A stretch of DNA of 35,588 bases from Bacilli bacterium (GTDB lineage: Bacteria; Bacillota_I; Bacilli_A; RF39; UBA660): positions 1 through 35,588 of the forward strand of contig JAFXOW010000046.1 in the NCBI GenBank assembly GCA_017528315.1, read 5' to 3'. Below are positions 25,284-33,310 of this stretch, piece after piece. The notes below the pieces were generated by a model. That model did no database searches. It was not told the DNA's origin and saw nothing but the letters and a program-made list of their open reading frames with translations. The translations under genes were made by a program, and so were the position numbers. The number at the start of each line of letters is the position of its first letter. Position 1 is the stretch's first letter.

Positions 25284-26492
25284 ATGAATACTATTAAAAT
25301 AATTATAATTATTATAAATATACTATTACTAATTAATACTATTCATTTTGGAATATTTGCTGTAATTCCTTTTTTAAAGAAAAAGAGAGAAGAAGTTAAA
25401 TTACAAAACAAAAAAAATAAATTTATGATTTTAATAGCAGCTAGAAATGAAGAATTAGTAATTGGAAATTTAATAGATAGTTTGCATAAACTTGATTATC
25501 CAAAAGATTTATATAATATATGTGTTATTCCCAATAATTGTTTAGATAAAACCAAAGAAATTGCTATAGAAAAGAATTGTTTGGTTATTGAACCAGAATT
25601 TATTCCTAAAACCAAAGGTGAAGTATTAAATTTCTGTTTTAATTATTTTAAAAATGAAAAATTTGATGCCTATGTAATTTTTGATGCAGATAATGTTGTT
25701 GATAAGAACTTCTTAAAATATATGAATGATAAATTAAATAAGGGATATAAATTAATTCAAGGATTTAGAGATACCAAAAACTTATATGATAATCATATAG
25801 CAGGAAGTTATGCAATATTCTTTTATTTGCAAAATTTATATCTATATGAATCAAGAAGTAGAATAAAGAAAAATGCTACAATAAATGGAACAGGATATGT
25901 TGTTAGTAAAGCTTTAATTGATAATTTACCTAGATTTAAAACAGTAACTGAAGATATAGAATTAACCTGTCTTGTTATATTAAATAATGAAAGGATTGGA
26001 TATGAAGAAAAAGCCATTTTTTATGATGAACAAGTTACTAATTTTAAAACCTCAATGATTCAAAGAAAAAGATGGATACAAGGATTTATTCAAGTATATA
26101 AAAATTATTCTAAACAATTAATTATCAAAATATTTAAAAAACCAAATTTTAAATTAATAGATTTTTATCAAATATTATTTTTACCTATTAATCAAGCTTT
26201 GGCTTGTATTATATTAATTGTATCAATATTTACAATTTTACCTATTAAATTGTTTTTAATGGGAATAATTATAGGGTTTATAGGAGAATTAGTTGTTGAA
26301 ATATATTTATTAAAATATTATCATAAAAACATTAAAAAATTATGGTTAACTATATTATTTTTTCCAATTTTTAATATTACATGGATGCCTATTTATATAT
26401 ATTCCTTATTTAATTTTAATATTAAATGGGATGAAATTAGACATATTAAAAACATAAAAATAGAAGATTTTACTCGAGGTGATGAAGTATGA
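25284..26492 (+). CDS. Membrane glycosyltransferase family 2 (processive BcsA/HasA-like)
   Basis: 402 residues. One N-terminal helix (residues 4-30) is followed by a cytosolic GT-A domain and C-terminal helices (about 290-350 and 355-385). Catalytic features: MILIAARNEELVIG (UDP-binding start), FDADN (Asp134, Asp136), TVTEDIELT (Asp224, probable base) and QRKRWIQG (residues 260-267). The last is the Q-x-x-RW signature of processive GT2 enzymes such as cellulose, hyaluronan and poly-N-acetylglucosamine synthases. GAGGAAATAAT precedes its ATG, 1 base after the flippase stop. The last codons overlap the ATPase start (ATGA). The sugar used is unknown. Confidence 0.87.
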   Translation: MNTIKIIIIIINILLLINTIHFGIFAVIPFLKKKREEVKLQNKKNKFMILIAARNEELVIGNLIDSLHKLDYPKDLYNICVIPNNCLDKTKEIAIEKNCLVIEPEFIPKTKGEVLNFCFNYFKNEKFDAYVIFDADNVVDKNFLKYMNDKLNKGYKLIQGFRDTKNLYDNHIAGSYAIFFYLQNLYLYESRSRIKKNATINGTGYVVSKALIDNLPRFKTVTEDIELTCLVILNNERIGYEEKAIFYDEQVTNFKTSMIQRKRWIQGFIQVYKNYSKQLIIKIFKKPNFKLIDFYQILFLPINQALACIILIVSIFTILPIKLFLMGIIIGFIGELVVEIYLLKYYHKNIKKLWLTILFFPIFNITWMPIYIYSLFNFNIKWDEIRHIKNIKIEDFTRGDEV

Positions 26493-28843
26493 AATATAAA
26501 ATAGATTTAGATAAAGGATTAACAAATAATGAAGTTTTATCTAGAATTAATTCTAATTTAGTTAATTTTGATAATAGTCCTAAAACCAAAACAATAAAAG
26601 AAATAATTAAATCAAATGTCTTTACTTATTTTAACTTTTTAAATATTTTTTTAGGTTCAGCTATATTAATATCGGGAATATTTTCAGGACGATTAGTATA
26701 TTCAATAAAAAACTGCTTATTCATGGGTGTAATATTTTGTAATACAATTATAAGTATTATTCAAGAAATTATATCTAAAAAAATAATAGATAAATTAGAA
26801 GTATTATCTAGTACTAAAGCCTCGGTTTTAAGAGATGGAACAAAAGAGGAAATTGAAGCCGAAGAAATAGTTTTAAATGATATAGTTATATTAAAGCCTG
26901 GTAATCAAGTATTATGTGATTGTTTAATTAGAGATGGAAGTTGTGAAGTAAATGAATCTTTTATAACAGGTGAATCAAAGCCAATAACCAAGCAAGAAGG
27001 TGATGAAATCTTATCTGGAAGTTTTATTGTATCTGGAAGTTGTAAAGCAGAGGTTATTAGAGTAGGGGATGATAACTATATTAATAAATTAACCCATGAT
27101 GCTAAGTATATTAAAGAAAATAATTCAGTAATTTTAAATTCTTTTGAAAAGATAGTTAAAGTTTTAGGATTCATGATTATTCCTTTAGGAACAGCTTTAT
27201 TTTTAAATCAATATTTAAATCTTCATACAACTTTATCAGATGCAATTATTAATACGGTTGCTGCCTTAATTGGAATGATACCCGAAGGACTTGTTCTTTT
27301 AACTAGTTCAGTCATGGCAGTTAGTATTATTAGATTAAGTCGTTATAAAGTATTAGTTCAACAATTATATTGTATAGAAACTTTATCGAGAGTAAATGTT
27401 ATTTGTCTTGATAAAACTGGTACTATTACAACAGGTAATATGAAAGTATATGATATAATACCAAATAATATAAGCAAGAATGATCTTGCTAATGTACTAA
27501 AAAAGATAACTAGTACTTTAGATGATGATTCTAATACTTTTAAAGCTTTAAGAGAAAAATTTTCAAGTACTTTTAAATTTACGATAACCGATAAAATTGA
27601 TTTTTCATCAGTTCGTAAATTTTCAGCTGTCAATATTAAGGATGATTATTCTTATTATATAGGTGCTTATGAATATTTAATACCAGAGGAAATGAGAGAT
27701 TATTCATTAATAGAAAATTATCAAAATAATTATCGAATTCTTGTTGTATGTCAAAGTGATAGCACTTTAAAAGAAAAACCCACTGATTTAATAGTTTTAG
27801 GATTTGTTTTAATAGAGGATGAAATAAGAAAAGAAGCCAAAGATACTTTAAAATTCTTTAAAGATCAAGGGGTAAAAGTTAAAATTATTTCAGGAGATAA
27901 TCCCAAAACGGTTTTAAATATTATGAAAAAACTTGATATAAGTGAAAATTTAAAAGAAATTGATGCAAGTATTATAAATGATAATAATGTTCAAGATTTA
28001 GTTAAAAACTATGATATATTTGGAAGAGTTACTCCAGATGGTAAAAAGAAAATTATCTTAGCTTTAAAAAGCCTTGGATATATAACTGCTATGACTGGTG
28101 ATGGAGTAAACGATTGTTTAGCTTTGAAAGAAGCTGATTGTAGTATTGCTGTTGCATCGGGAAGTGACGCAGCAAGATCTGTTTCTCAAATAGTATTATT
28201 AGATAATAATTTTAGTTCTATGCCAAGAATTGTTGCTGAAGGAAGAAGGACTATCAATAATATTGAAAGAAGTGCCTCACTTCTTTTGGTTAAAACAATT
28301 TATACGATATTAATCATTCTAACATGTTTATTTACTAGTAATGAATATTTCTTTATTCCTATTCAATTAACTTTAATTACTACAACAACGATTGGAATAC
28401 CATCATTTATTTTAGCACTAGAACCAAATCATAATATAGTATCCGGAAACTTTATCTTAAAAATATTTAAAAATAGTATTCCAGCCGGAGTAACTGTCTT
28501 CTTAGATGTTATATTAATTTTATTATTTAAATATGCTTTTTCACTTCCAGATAATATTGTTAATGCTTTAGCAGTTTTATTAACTGGAACAACTGGATTT
28601 ATTCATCTATATAAAATATCTAAACCATTTAATCCTTTAAGAATAATCTTATTTATTGTATTACTTTTAGGATTTATCTATGGTATAATGTTTCAATATT
28701 CATTCTTTAACTTAGTTGCAATGAATTTAAAAATTGCTTTAATATTCTTCTTGTTAGTTGTATTTTCAATTAATATGTATGATTTGCTTAATAAATTTTT
28801 AAACTTTATAGCTAAAATAATTACTAAAGAAAAAAGAAAGTAA
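26489..28843 (+). CDS. P-type cation ATPase, CtpE-like (probable Ca2+-type)
   Basis: 784 residues. The actuator domain has TGES (160-163), the phosphorylation site is CLDKTGTIT (Asp308) and the hinge is GDGVND (537-542). The helix-4 motif is GMIPEGLVLLTS, and the region RLSRYKVLVQQLYCIETLSRVN before Asp308 matches the CtpE branch, whose mycobacterial member takes up calcium. There is no N-terminal heavy-metal-binding domain. About 8-10 helices are visible. It starts in the ATGA that ends the GT2 gene, so it is translated with the glycan genes. A bidirectional terminator overlaps the TAA. Cation specificity is inferred from similarity only. Confidence 0.88.
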   Translation: MKYKIDLDKGLTNNEVLSRINSNLVNFDNSPKTKTIKEIIKSNVFTYFNFLNIFLGSAILISGIFSGRLVYSIKNCLFMGVIFCNTIISIIQEIISKKIIDKLEVLSSTKASVLRDGTKEEIEAEEIVLNDIVILKPGNQVLCDCLIRDGSCEVNESFITGESKPITKQEGDEILSGSFIVSGSCKAEVIRVGDDNYINKLTHDAKYIKENNSVILNSFEKIVKVLGFMIIPLGTALFLNQYLNLHTTLSDAIINTVAALIGMIPEGLVLLTSSVMAVSIIRLSRYKVLVQQLYCIETLSRVNVICLDKTGTITTGNMKVYDIIPNNISKNDLANVLKKITSTLDDDSNTFKALREKFSSTFKFTITDKIDFSSVRKFSAVNIKDDYSYYIGAYEYLIPEEMRDYSLIENYQNNYRILVVCQSDSTLKEKPTDLIVLGFVLIEDEIRKEAKDTLKFFKDQGVKVKIISGDNPKTVLNIMKKLDISENLKEIDASIINDNNVQDLVKNYDIFGRVTPDGKKKIILALKSLGYITAMTGDGVNDCLALKEADCSIAVASGSDAARSVSQIVLLDNNFSSMPRIVAEGRRTINNIERSASLLLVKTIYTILIILTCLFTSNEYFFIPIQLTLITTTTIGIPSFILALEPNHNIVSGNFILKIFKNSIPAGVTVFLDVILILLFKYAFSLPDNIVNALAVLLTGTTGFIHLYKISKPFNPLRIILFIVLLLGFIYGIMFQYSFFNLVAMNLKIALIFFLLVVFSINMYDLLNKFLNFIAKIITKEKRK

Positions 28844-28866
28844 ATTTCCTTATTTGCTTTCTTTTT
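28831..28866. terminator. Bidirectional terminator between convergent ATPase and phosphoesterase genes
   Basis: A 15-bp stem (28831-28845 with 28852-28866, one G-T) around TTCCTT. A5 on the left and T5 on the right let it act on both strands. The ATPase TAA (28841-28843) is in the stem. Confidence 0.85.
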
Positions 28867-28872
28867 AAATAA

Positions 28873-29832
28873 TTATTTATCATAATATCTTTTAGTATAT
28901 ATTTTTTTTGTATCATATTCTAAATCATTAGTAAAGTCAATTGTTGTCATATAACTTGGATAAATAAAGTTAAGTTTACTAAATATACCGTGATTTTCAT
29001 GAAAAGTTGTGAGTTGTCCATTGACAATTAATTTATCATTATTAATTCTTAAAGTATTTCTTACATTTTTTGGAAATAGGGTTCTATTGGGAGATGCTAA
29101 TCCTCTTGATGTATTAAATAATTCATTTATAACAGGAGGAACTAATCCATTATGCATATGTCCTGAAATAAAATAATCAAATTCTGTTAATTCATTAGTA
29201 ATTAATAAATCTTTCAAATAAACGGGTGAATGAGCCATTAATAAATTAATTTTATCTTTTGGTATTTGACCTATTTTTTGTTTTAATTCCTTTATTTCTT
29301 TTAGCATTAAGTTTCGATCTTCCAAACGTTTACTAAAAATATTTAATTTATTAGAAGTAATTGGATTATAGTAGTAAAAACTACCGGTATATCCAACAAT
29401 ATATAATTGATTATCAACAATAGATTCATTATTTAAAATATCCACATTTTTAATATTTGATACTTCGTTGAATAATTCTTCTGGATAAATTTCTTTAAGC
29501 ATAGTTCCTGTTTCATTAAAAAATATTCCTTTAACTGTATAATCATGACTTCCTAAAGATATTATAACTGGAGCAATATTACTCATTCTTTTTAAAAATA
29601 GTAATAATCTTCTTTTATCTTTTAAATTATTAATTACATCTGAACTATCAAGTAAATCACCTGGAAATAAAATATAATTAGGTTTATCTTTATCAAGTTT
29701 ATTTAATATCATTTGTAACTTTGAATCTAAAGTTTTATCATTAAAATGTAAATCACTTAAAACAGATATTCTAAAATCATTTTTAGTTTTATTATTATAA
29801 ATTTTATAATATGTATTATAAAATGTATTCAT
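28873..29832 (-). CDS. Calcineurin-like metallophosphoesterase
   Basis: 319 residues with the five blocks of the family in order: VLSDLHFND, LFPGDLLDS, ISLGSHDY, LMAHSPVY and ISGHMHNG. The usual third block is GNH(D/E); here the Asn is Ser (Ser95). Relatives cleave phosphoester bonds using two metal ions, with substrates ranging from nucleotides to lipids. The substrate is not evident. No signal peptide or membrane helix is seen, unlike YkuE-type enzymes, so it is probably cytosolic. GAGGTGAG precedes the ATG. It ends in the terminator shared with the P-type ATPase and is divergent from xerD. Confidence 0.88.
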   Translation of the reverse strand: MNTFYNTYYKIYNNKTKNDFRISVLSDLHFNDKTLDSKLQMILNKLDKDKPNYILFPGDLLDSSDVINNLKDKRRLLLFLKRMSNIAPVIISLGSHDYTVKGIFFNETGTMLKEIYPEELFNEVSNIKNVDILNNESIVDNQLYIVGYTGSFYYYNPITSNKLNIFSKRLEDRNLMLKEIKELKQKIGQIPKDKINLLMAHSPVYLKDLLITNELTEFDYFISGHMHNGLVPPVINELFNTSRGLASPNRTLFPKNVRNTLRINNDKLIVNGQLTTFHENHGIFSKLNFIYPSYMTTIDFTNDLEYDTKKIYTKRYYDK

Positions 29833-29855
29833 ATAATCTCACCTCATAGGTTACT

Positions 29856-29883
29856 ATTATACACATTTAAAATATTTTGTCAA
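29856..29883 (-). promoter_or_regulatory. Promoter of the phosphoesterase gene
   Basis: Minus strand: TTGACA (29883-29878), 16 bases, TATAAT (29861-29856). The -35 overlaps the -35 of the xerD promoter on the other strand. Confidence 0.7.
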
Positions 29884-29906
29884 AAAGGATAAAAATATGC
29901 TATAAT
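29877..29906 (+). promoter_or_regulatory. xerD promoter
   Basis: TTGTCA (29877-29882), 18 bases, TATAAT (29901-29906), with TGC at 29898-29900 making an extended -10. The predicted start of transcription (29913-29914) coincides with the first ATG of xerD. Confidence 0.7.
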
Positions 29907-29913
29907 TATTTTG

Positions 29914-30813
29914 ATGTTTATGAAATATGAAATAGATGAATATTTGACTTATATAAAATTAGAAAAAAAATTAAGTAAGAATACTATCGATAATTACAAA
30001 TTAGATTTAGTTAATTATATAGAATATTTAAATAAAAATAATATAGGAGATTTAAATAAAATTACTATAGAAGATATAAATAATTATTTATATAATTTAA
30101 ATAAATCTGGTCTTAATGCACGAAGTATTAGACGTCATATTACGTCTATAAAAGAATTTCATAAATATTTGGTTAAGTTTAAGAAAGTTAAAAATGATGT
30201 AAGTACTAATATAGAAACTATTAAAATAGATAAAAAATTACCTACTGTCATATCAAATGATGAAATGAATCAGATATTAGATATTGATTTAACAAATGCT
30301 TTTAAATATCGTGATAAAGCTATGCTTGAGTTAATGTACGGATCAGGTCTTAGAGTATCAGAACTTATTAATTTAACTATTTATAATATTGATTTTGAAA
30401 ATAATTATATATTAATAGAAGGAAAAGGTAAAAAAGAAAGGATTGTACCTATGTCTAAATATTCAAGATTATCATTAGAAGAATATTTAGAAGAAAGATA
30501 TAAACTACTTAAAAAAAATAATTTAGATGAAGAAAAATTATTTCTTAATAATCATGGTAAGGGTATTACTAGACATGGATTTAATTATATTCTACAAAAT
30601 ATATTAAAGGATAATAATATTAAAGATAATATAACACCTCATAGTTTAAGACATACTTTTGCAACGGATTTATTAAATAATGGAGCGGATCTAAGAAGTA
30701 TTCAAGAATTACTAGGTCACTCGGATATTACAACTACTAGAATTTATACCCATGTAGCCAATAATAAAATAAAAGAAGATTACATAAAATATAATGAAAG
30801 AAATGAGGAATAA
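29914..30813 (+). CDS. xerD: Tyrosine recombinase XerD (XerC/XerD family)
   Basis: Site-specific recombinase that with a partner resolves chromosome dimers at dif. 299 residues if started at ATG 29914 (the next in-frame ATG is 29920; TTG 29911 is less likely). An N-terminal SAM-like core-binding domain (EYLTYIKLEKKLSKNTID) precedes the catalytic domain. Catalytic residues: Arg147 in GSGLRVSE, Lys in GKGKKER, His243 and Arg246 in HSLRHTF, His269 in LGHSD and Tyr278 in TRIYTH, all present. No ribosome site precedes the start and the promoter ends only 7 bases before it, so the message may be leaderless. deoB starts 2 bases after the stop. The xerD-deoB pair matches B. subtilis ripX-drm. Confidence 0.93.
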   Translation: MFMKYEIDEYLTYIKLEKKLSKNTIDNYKLDLVNYIEYLNKNNIGDLNKITIEDINNYLYNLNKSGLNARSIRRHITSIKEFHKYLVKFKKVKNDVSTNIETIKIDKKLPTVISNDEMNQILDIDLTNAFKYRDKAMLELMYGSGLRVSELINLTIYNIDFENNYILIEGKGKKERIVPMSKYSRLSLEEYLEERYKLLKKNNLDEEKLFLNNHGKGITRHGFNYILQNILKDNNIKDNITPHSLRHTFATDLLNNGADLRSIQELLGHSDITTTRIYTHVANNKIKEDYIKYNERNEE

Positions 30814-30815
30814 AA

Positions 30816-31982
30816 ATGAAGTTTAAAAGAGTATTTTTAATTGTATTAGATAGCCTAGGAGTAGGGGAAGCAATTGATGCAGATTCCTATGGTGACAAGG
30901 GAGCTAACACTCTAGGAAATATTATAAATAAATACGATTTATTTATCCCTAATTTAAAAAAATTAGGATTTTTAAATACCTTAAATATGAATAATCTTGA
31001 AAGTGATGCTTATTATACAATTGCAAGACCTAATAACAAAGGAAAAGACAGCTTAAGTGGTCATTATGAATTAATGGGAATAGAAAATAATCTTATTTAT
31101 AAAACCTTTGGAGAAAATGGATTTCCTAGAGAATTACTCGAGGAAATTGTTAAAAAAACTAAACGTGGTATTATAGGTAATTTAGTTGGTAATCACGAAG
31201 ATGTTTTAAAAAAATTAGGAAATAGGCATTTAGAAACGGGTTCTTTAATAATTTATACGACTGGGGAATCTGATTTGCAAATTGCTGCTAGTGAAGATAT
31301 TATTCCTATAAATGAATTATATAATTATGCTGAAATTATTAGAAAGATAACGGAAAGAGAAGAATGGAAAGTTGGAAGAGTAGTTGCACGACCATTTACA
31401 TTTAATAATAATGAATTTAAATTTACTGAAAATACTAGATATTTTACTTTAACTCCACCTAATAAAAGTGTTTTAGACACTTTAAAGGAACATGATTTAC
31501 AAGTTATATCTATTGGTAAAATATGTGATATTTATAATGGATATGGAATTACTAAAATTATTAAATCTAGTAATAATTTTGAAGGGTTAAATAAAATGAA
31601 CTCTATAATGGACAAAAAATTTGAAGGATTATGTTACTTAAATTTAAGTGATTTTGATACCTTATATGGTCATAAAAGAGATACTTTAGGTTATGCTAAA
31701 GCAATAGAAGACTTAGATGTTGAAATACCTATTTTACTAAATAAATTAGAACTTGATGATTTATTAATTATAACAGCTGATCATGGGTGTGATCCAACAT
31801 TTCCTGGAGTTGCTCATACTAGAGAAAATGTTCCAGTTTTAGTTTATTCTAGATTATTTAACGATCCTCATCAATTAGAAATACTTGATACTATGGCTGA
31901 TATTGGAGCTACCATATTAGAAAATTTTAAAATAGAAGAAAAGCCATGGATGGGTAAAAGTTTTTTAGATAAATTAAATTAA
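30816..31982 (+). CDS. deoB: Phosphopentomutase
   Basis: Interconverts (deoxy)ribose-1-phosphate and -5-phosphate, joining nucleoside breakdown to central metabolism. 388 residues, the usual length. Alkaline-phosphatase-superfamily metal sites: FLIVLDSLGVGEA (first Asp), the catalytic Thr in GANTLGNI, GKDSLSGHYE, and ITADHGCDPTFPGVAHTREN (metal Asp/His). GAGG precedes its ATG, and it is 2 bases after xerD, forming one operon. It takes the product of the pyrimidine phosphorylase encoded at 5867-7096. No terminator hairpin follows; the next gene begins about 30-45 bases on. Confidence 0.96.
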   Translation: MKFKRVFLIVLDSLGVGEAIDADSYGDKGANTLGNIINKYDLFIPNLKKLGFLNTLNMNNLESDAYYTIARPNNKGKDSLSGHYELMGIENNLIYKTFGENGFPRELLEEIVKKTKRGIIGNLVGNHEDVLKKLGNRHLETGSLIIYTTGESDLQIAASEDIIPINELYNYAEIIRKITEREEWKVGRVVARPFTFNNNEFKFTENTRYFTLTPPNKSVLDTLKEHDLQVISIGKICDIYNGYGITKIIKSSNNFEGLNKMNSIMDKKFEGLCYLNLSDFDTLYGHKRDTLGYAKAIEDLDVEIPILLNKLELDDLLIITADHGCDPTFPGVAHTRENVPVLVYSRLFNDPHQLEILDTMADIGATILENFKIEEKPWMGKSFLDKLN

Positions 31983-32008
31983 CAATATTTAGGCACTTGT
32001 CATATAAT
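31979..32008 (+). promoter_or_regulatory. Possible promoter of the Dps-like gene
   Basis: TTAACA (31979-31984), 18 bases, TATAAT (32003-32008). Transcription would start near 32014-32016, at or inside the ribosome site GGAGGTG (32014-32020). Read-through from deoB is the alternative source of message. Confidence 0.45.
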
Positions 32009-32026
32009 AATATGGAGGTGCTTTTT

Positions 32027-32464
32027 ATTAATTTTAATTATATAGATATGTTAAATCAATATTTAACCAATATCTTTATTTATAAAACTAATTTATATAA
32101 TTTATTATTTAATGTTAAAGGGGAGGGGAGTAGTCTTTTAAAAAATGAATTAATAAAAGATATTGAAGAATTTAATAGATTTTATATTAAATTTTCTTTA
32201 TTAATAAAAAAAATAGGAGGTTTTCCTATTTTAAATTTAGATGAGGTAAAGAAAATATCAAGTATCAAAGAAATATCTAGTAAAGATTATACTCTTATAG
32301 ATTCGATTAATATATTAACAAGCGATTTAAAAATTATTAATAGTATGAATAACAAAGTAGGGGAATATGCTCTTAAAAACTTTAACTTTAAGAGTATAAA
32401 TCTTATACTAGAATTTAATAACTATTTAGAAAATAGATTATATAATTTAATTAATAATAATTAA
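32027..32464 (+). CDS. Dps/ferritin-like protein lacking ferroxidase ligands
   Basis: 145 residues if started at ATT 32027, which is spaced 8 bases after GGAGG (32014-32018); ATG 32012 in frame lies before the ribosome site and TTG 31997 is remoter. The sequence follows the Dps plan: NLYNLLFNVKGEG matches the family's LHNYHWYVKG, IKKIGGFPILNLDEVKKIS then SIKE matches the LGGKP...SxIKE region, and helices follow in Dps order. However, the His, Trp, Asp and Glu that bind iron in Dps are replaced (YNLLFN; FYIKFSLLI). It is therefore probably a structural or DNA/partner-binding relative with no iron oxidation, or a decaying gene. The match is my own reading and the fold needs a profile check. Confidence 0.65.
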   Translation: MNFNYIDMLNQYLTNIFIYKTNLYNLLFNVKGEGSSLLKNELIKDIEEFNRFYIKFSLLIKKIGGFPILNLDEVKKISSIKEISSKDYTLIDSINILTSDLKIINSMNNKVGEYALKNFNFKSINLILEFNNYLENRLYNLINNN

Positions 32465-32465
32465 T

Positions 32466-32612
32466 TTATTCATAATCTTTTGAATTAAATTCATTGCATA
32501 ATTCGTTACAGTTATTTTTATTAGTTTCTTTGTTCATTTCATTAGTAAAATTAGACTTATTATTTTTATTAGTTATTTTACTATTCTTTTTAGATTGCTT
32601 TTGATTTTTCAT
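32466..32612 (-). CDS. Small Lys/Asn-rich protein, 48 residues
   Basis: A minus-strand frame from ATG (32612) to TAA (32466), with GGGTGAT 6 bases before the ATG. The protein begins MKNQKQSKKNSKITNKNNKS, is extremely rich in Lys and Asn, and has two Cys near the end (NNCNELCNEF). It has no hydrophobic stretch and appears disordered. It reads like small basic spore-associated or nucleic-acid-binding proteins, but I assign no family. Its end lies 1 base from the stop of the Dps-like gene, so the two are convergent. Confidence 0.6.
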   Translation of the reverse strand: MKNQKQSKKNSKITNKNNKSNFTNEMNKETNKNNCNELCNEFNSKDYE

Positions 32613-32673
32613 TTTTTATCACCCTTTTATATTATGCAACAAATATTAATTTCTATGTAATTTTAGATTAATC

Positions 32674-32705
32674 TCCCCTATCAATATTTGGAATTAAATA
32701 GGGGA
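32674..32705. other. GC-containing hairpin in AT-rich gap
   Basis: TCCCCTAT (32674-32681) is complementary to ATAGGGGA (32698-32705) with a 16-base loop. It is the only GC cluster in the gap and lacks a T tract on either side. It lies upstream of the 48-residue gene on that gene's strand, so a leader or operator role is possible. Confidence 0.5.
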
Positions 32706-32959
32706 CTTATATTATATATAATTATATTCTCAATAAGTTGAATAAATTATTAATTTAAAATTGATTTAAAAAAATATAAAAAAAATTTTAAATTTAATAT
32801 TACATAGATAATTGAACATATATAATTATATATCTGTATATAGTATAAATAAAATATAAATATTTATAACTAAATAATATTATATATATTATAATATATT
32901 TTAAATATTTTTTAAAACTATATTGCTTTATATAATATATATTATGTTAAGTTCCATAA

Positions 32960-32991
32960 ATATAAAAATAAAGTATTATTAATTAAATACT
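32960..32991 (-). terminator. Weak terminator candidate for the 93-residue gene
   Basis: On the minus strand AGTATT (32991-32986) pairs with AATACT (32977-32972) around an AT loop, followed by TTATTTTTAT. The stem is short and AT-rich, so the call is uncertain. Confidence 0.4.
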
Positions 32992-32996
32992 CTATT

Positions 32997-33278
32997 TTAT
33001 TCATTATCTGTACGCTTAATTTTAGATGTCTTTTTAGATGTTTGATATACATCATAATAATTAACATTTTTATTTTTTTTAGAATTATTATTATTATCTT
33101 CTATAGCATCATATGGTTTATCATAAATAACATTGGTTTTATTATTTTTTTTATCTTTTTTATAAATTTGTAGTACAGTCCATATAAGTCCTAATAATAT
33201 TACAAGTGCTAAAATAAAGTAAAAAGTTAATCTCCAACTATCATCATATGAACCTGCAATTTCTAATAAATTTAACAT
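32997..33278 (-). CDS. Small single-pass membrane protein, function unknown
   Basis: 93 residues, not recognised. A short outside-type N terminus (MLNLLEIAGSYDDSWR) precedes one membrane helix (about residues 17-38) and a hydrophilic Lys/Asn-rich tail with YDKPYDAIEDN and NYYDVYQTSKK. AAAGGG is 7 bases before the ATG. It lies 32 bases downstream of the HTH gene on the same strand and may be co-transcribed with it. No signal or catalytic motif is seen. Confidence 0.7.
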   Translation of the reverse strand: MLNLLEIAGSYDDSWRLTFYFILALVILLGLIWTVLQIYKKDKKNNKTNVIYDKPYDAIEDNNNNSKKNKNVNYYDVYQTSKKTSKIKRTDNE

Positions 33279-33310
33279 TGTCTACCCTTTCTTATTCTTC
33301 CCTACTCTTT

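Larger units (their letters stand above)
32613..32996. other. Extremely AT-rich non-coding stretch
   Basis: 384 bases between two minus-strand genes, almost pure A/T beyond 32705 with runs such as ATATATAATTATAT. It holds an 8-bp hairpin (32674-32705) and a weak terminator-like hairpin (32972-32991). I see no reading frame. Confidence 0.6.
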
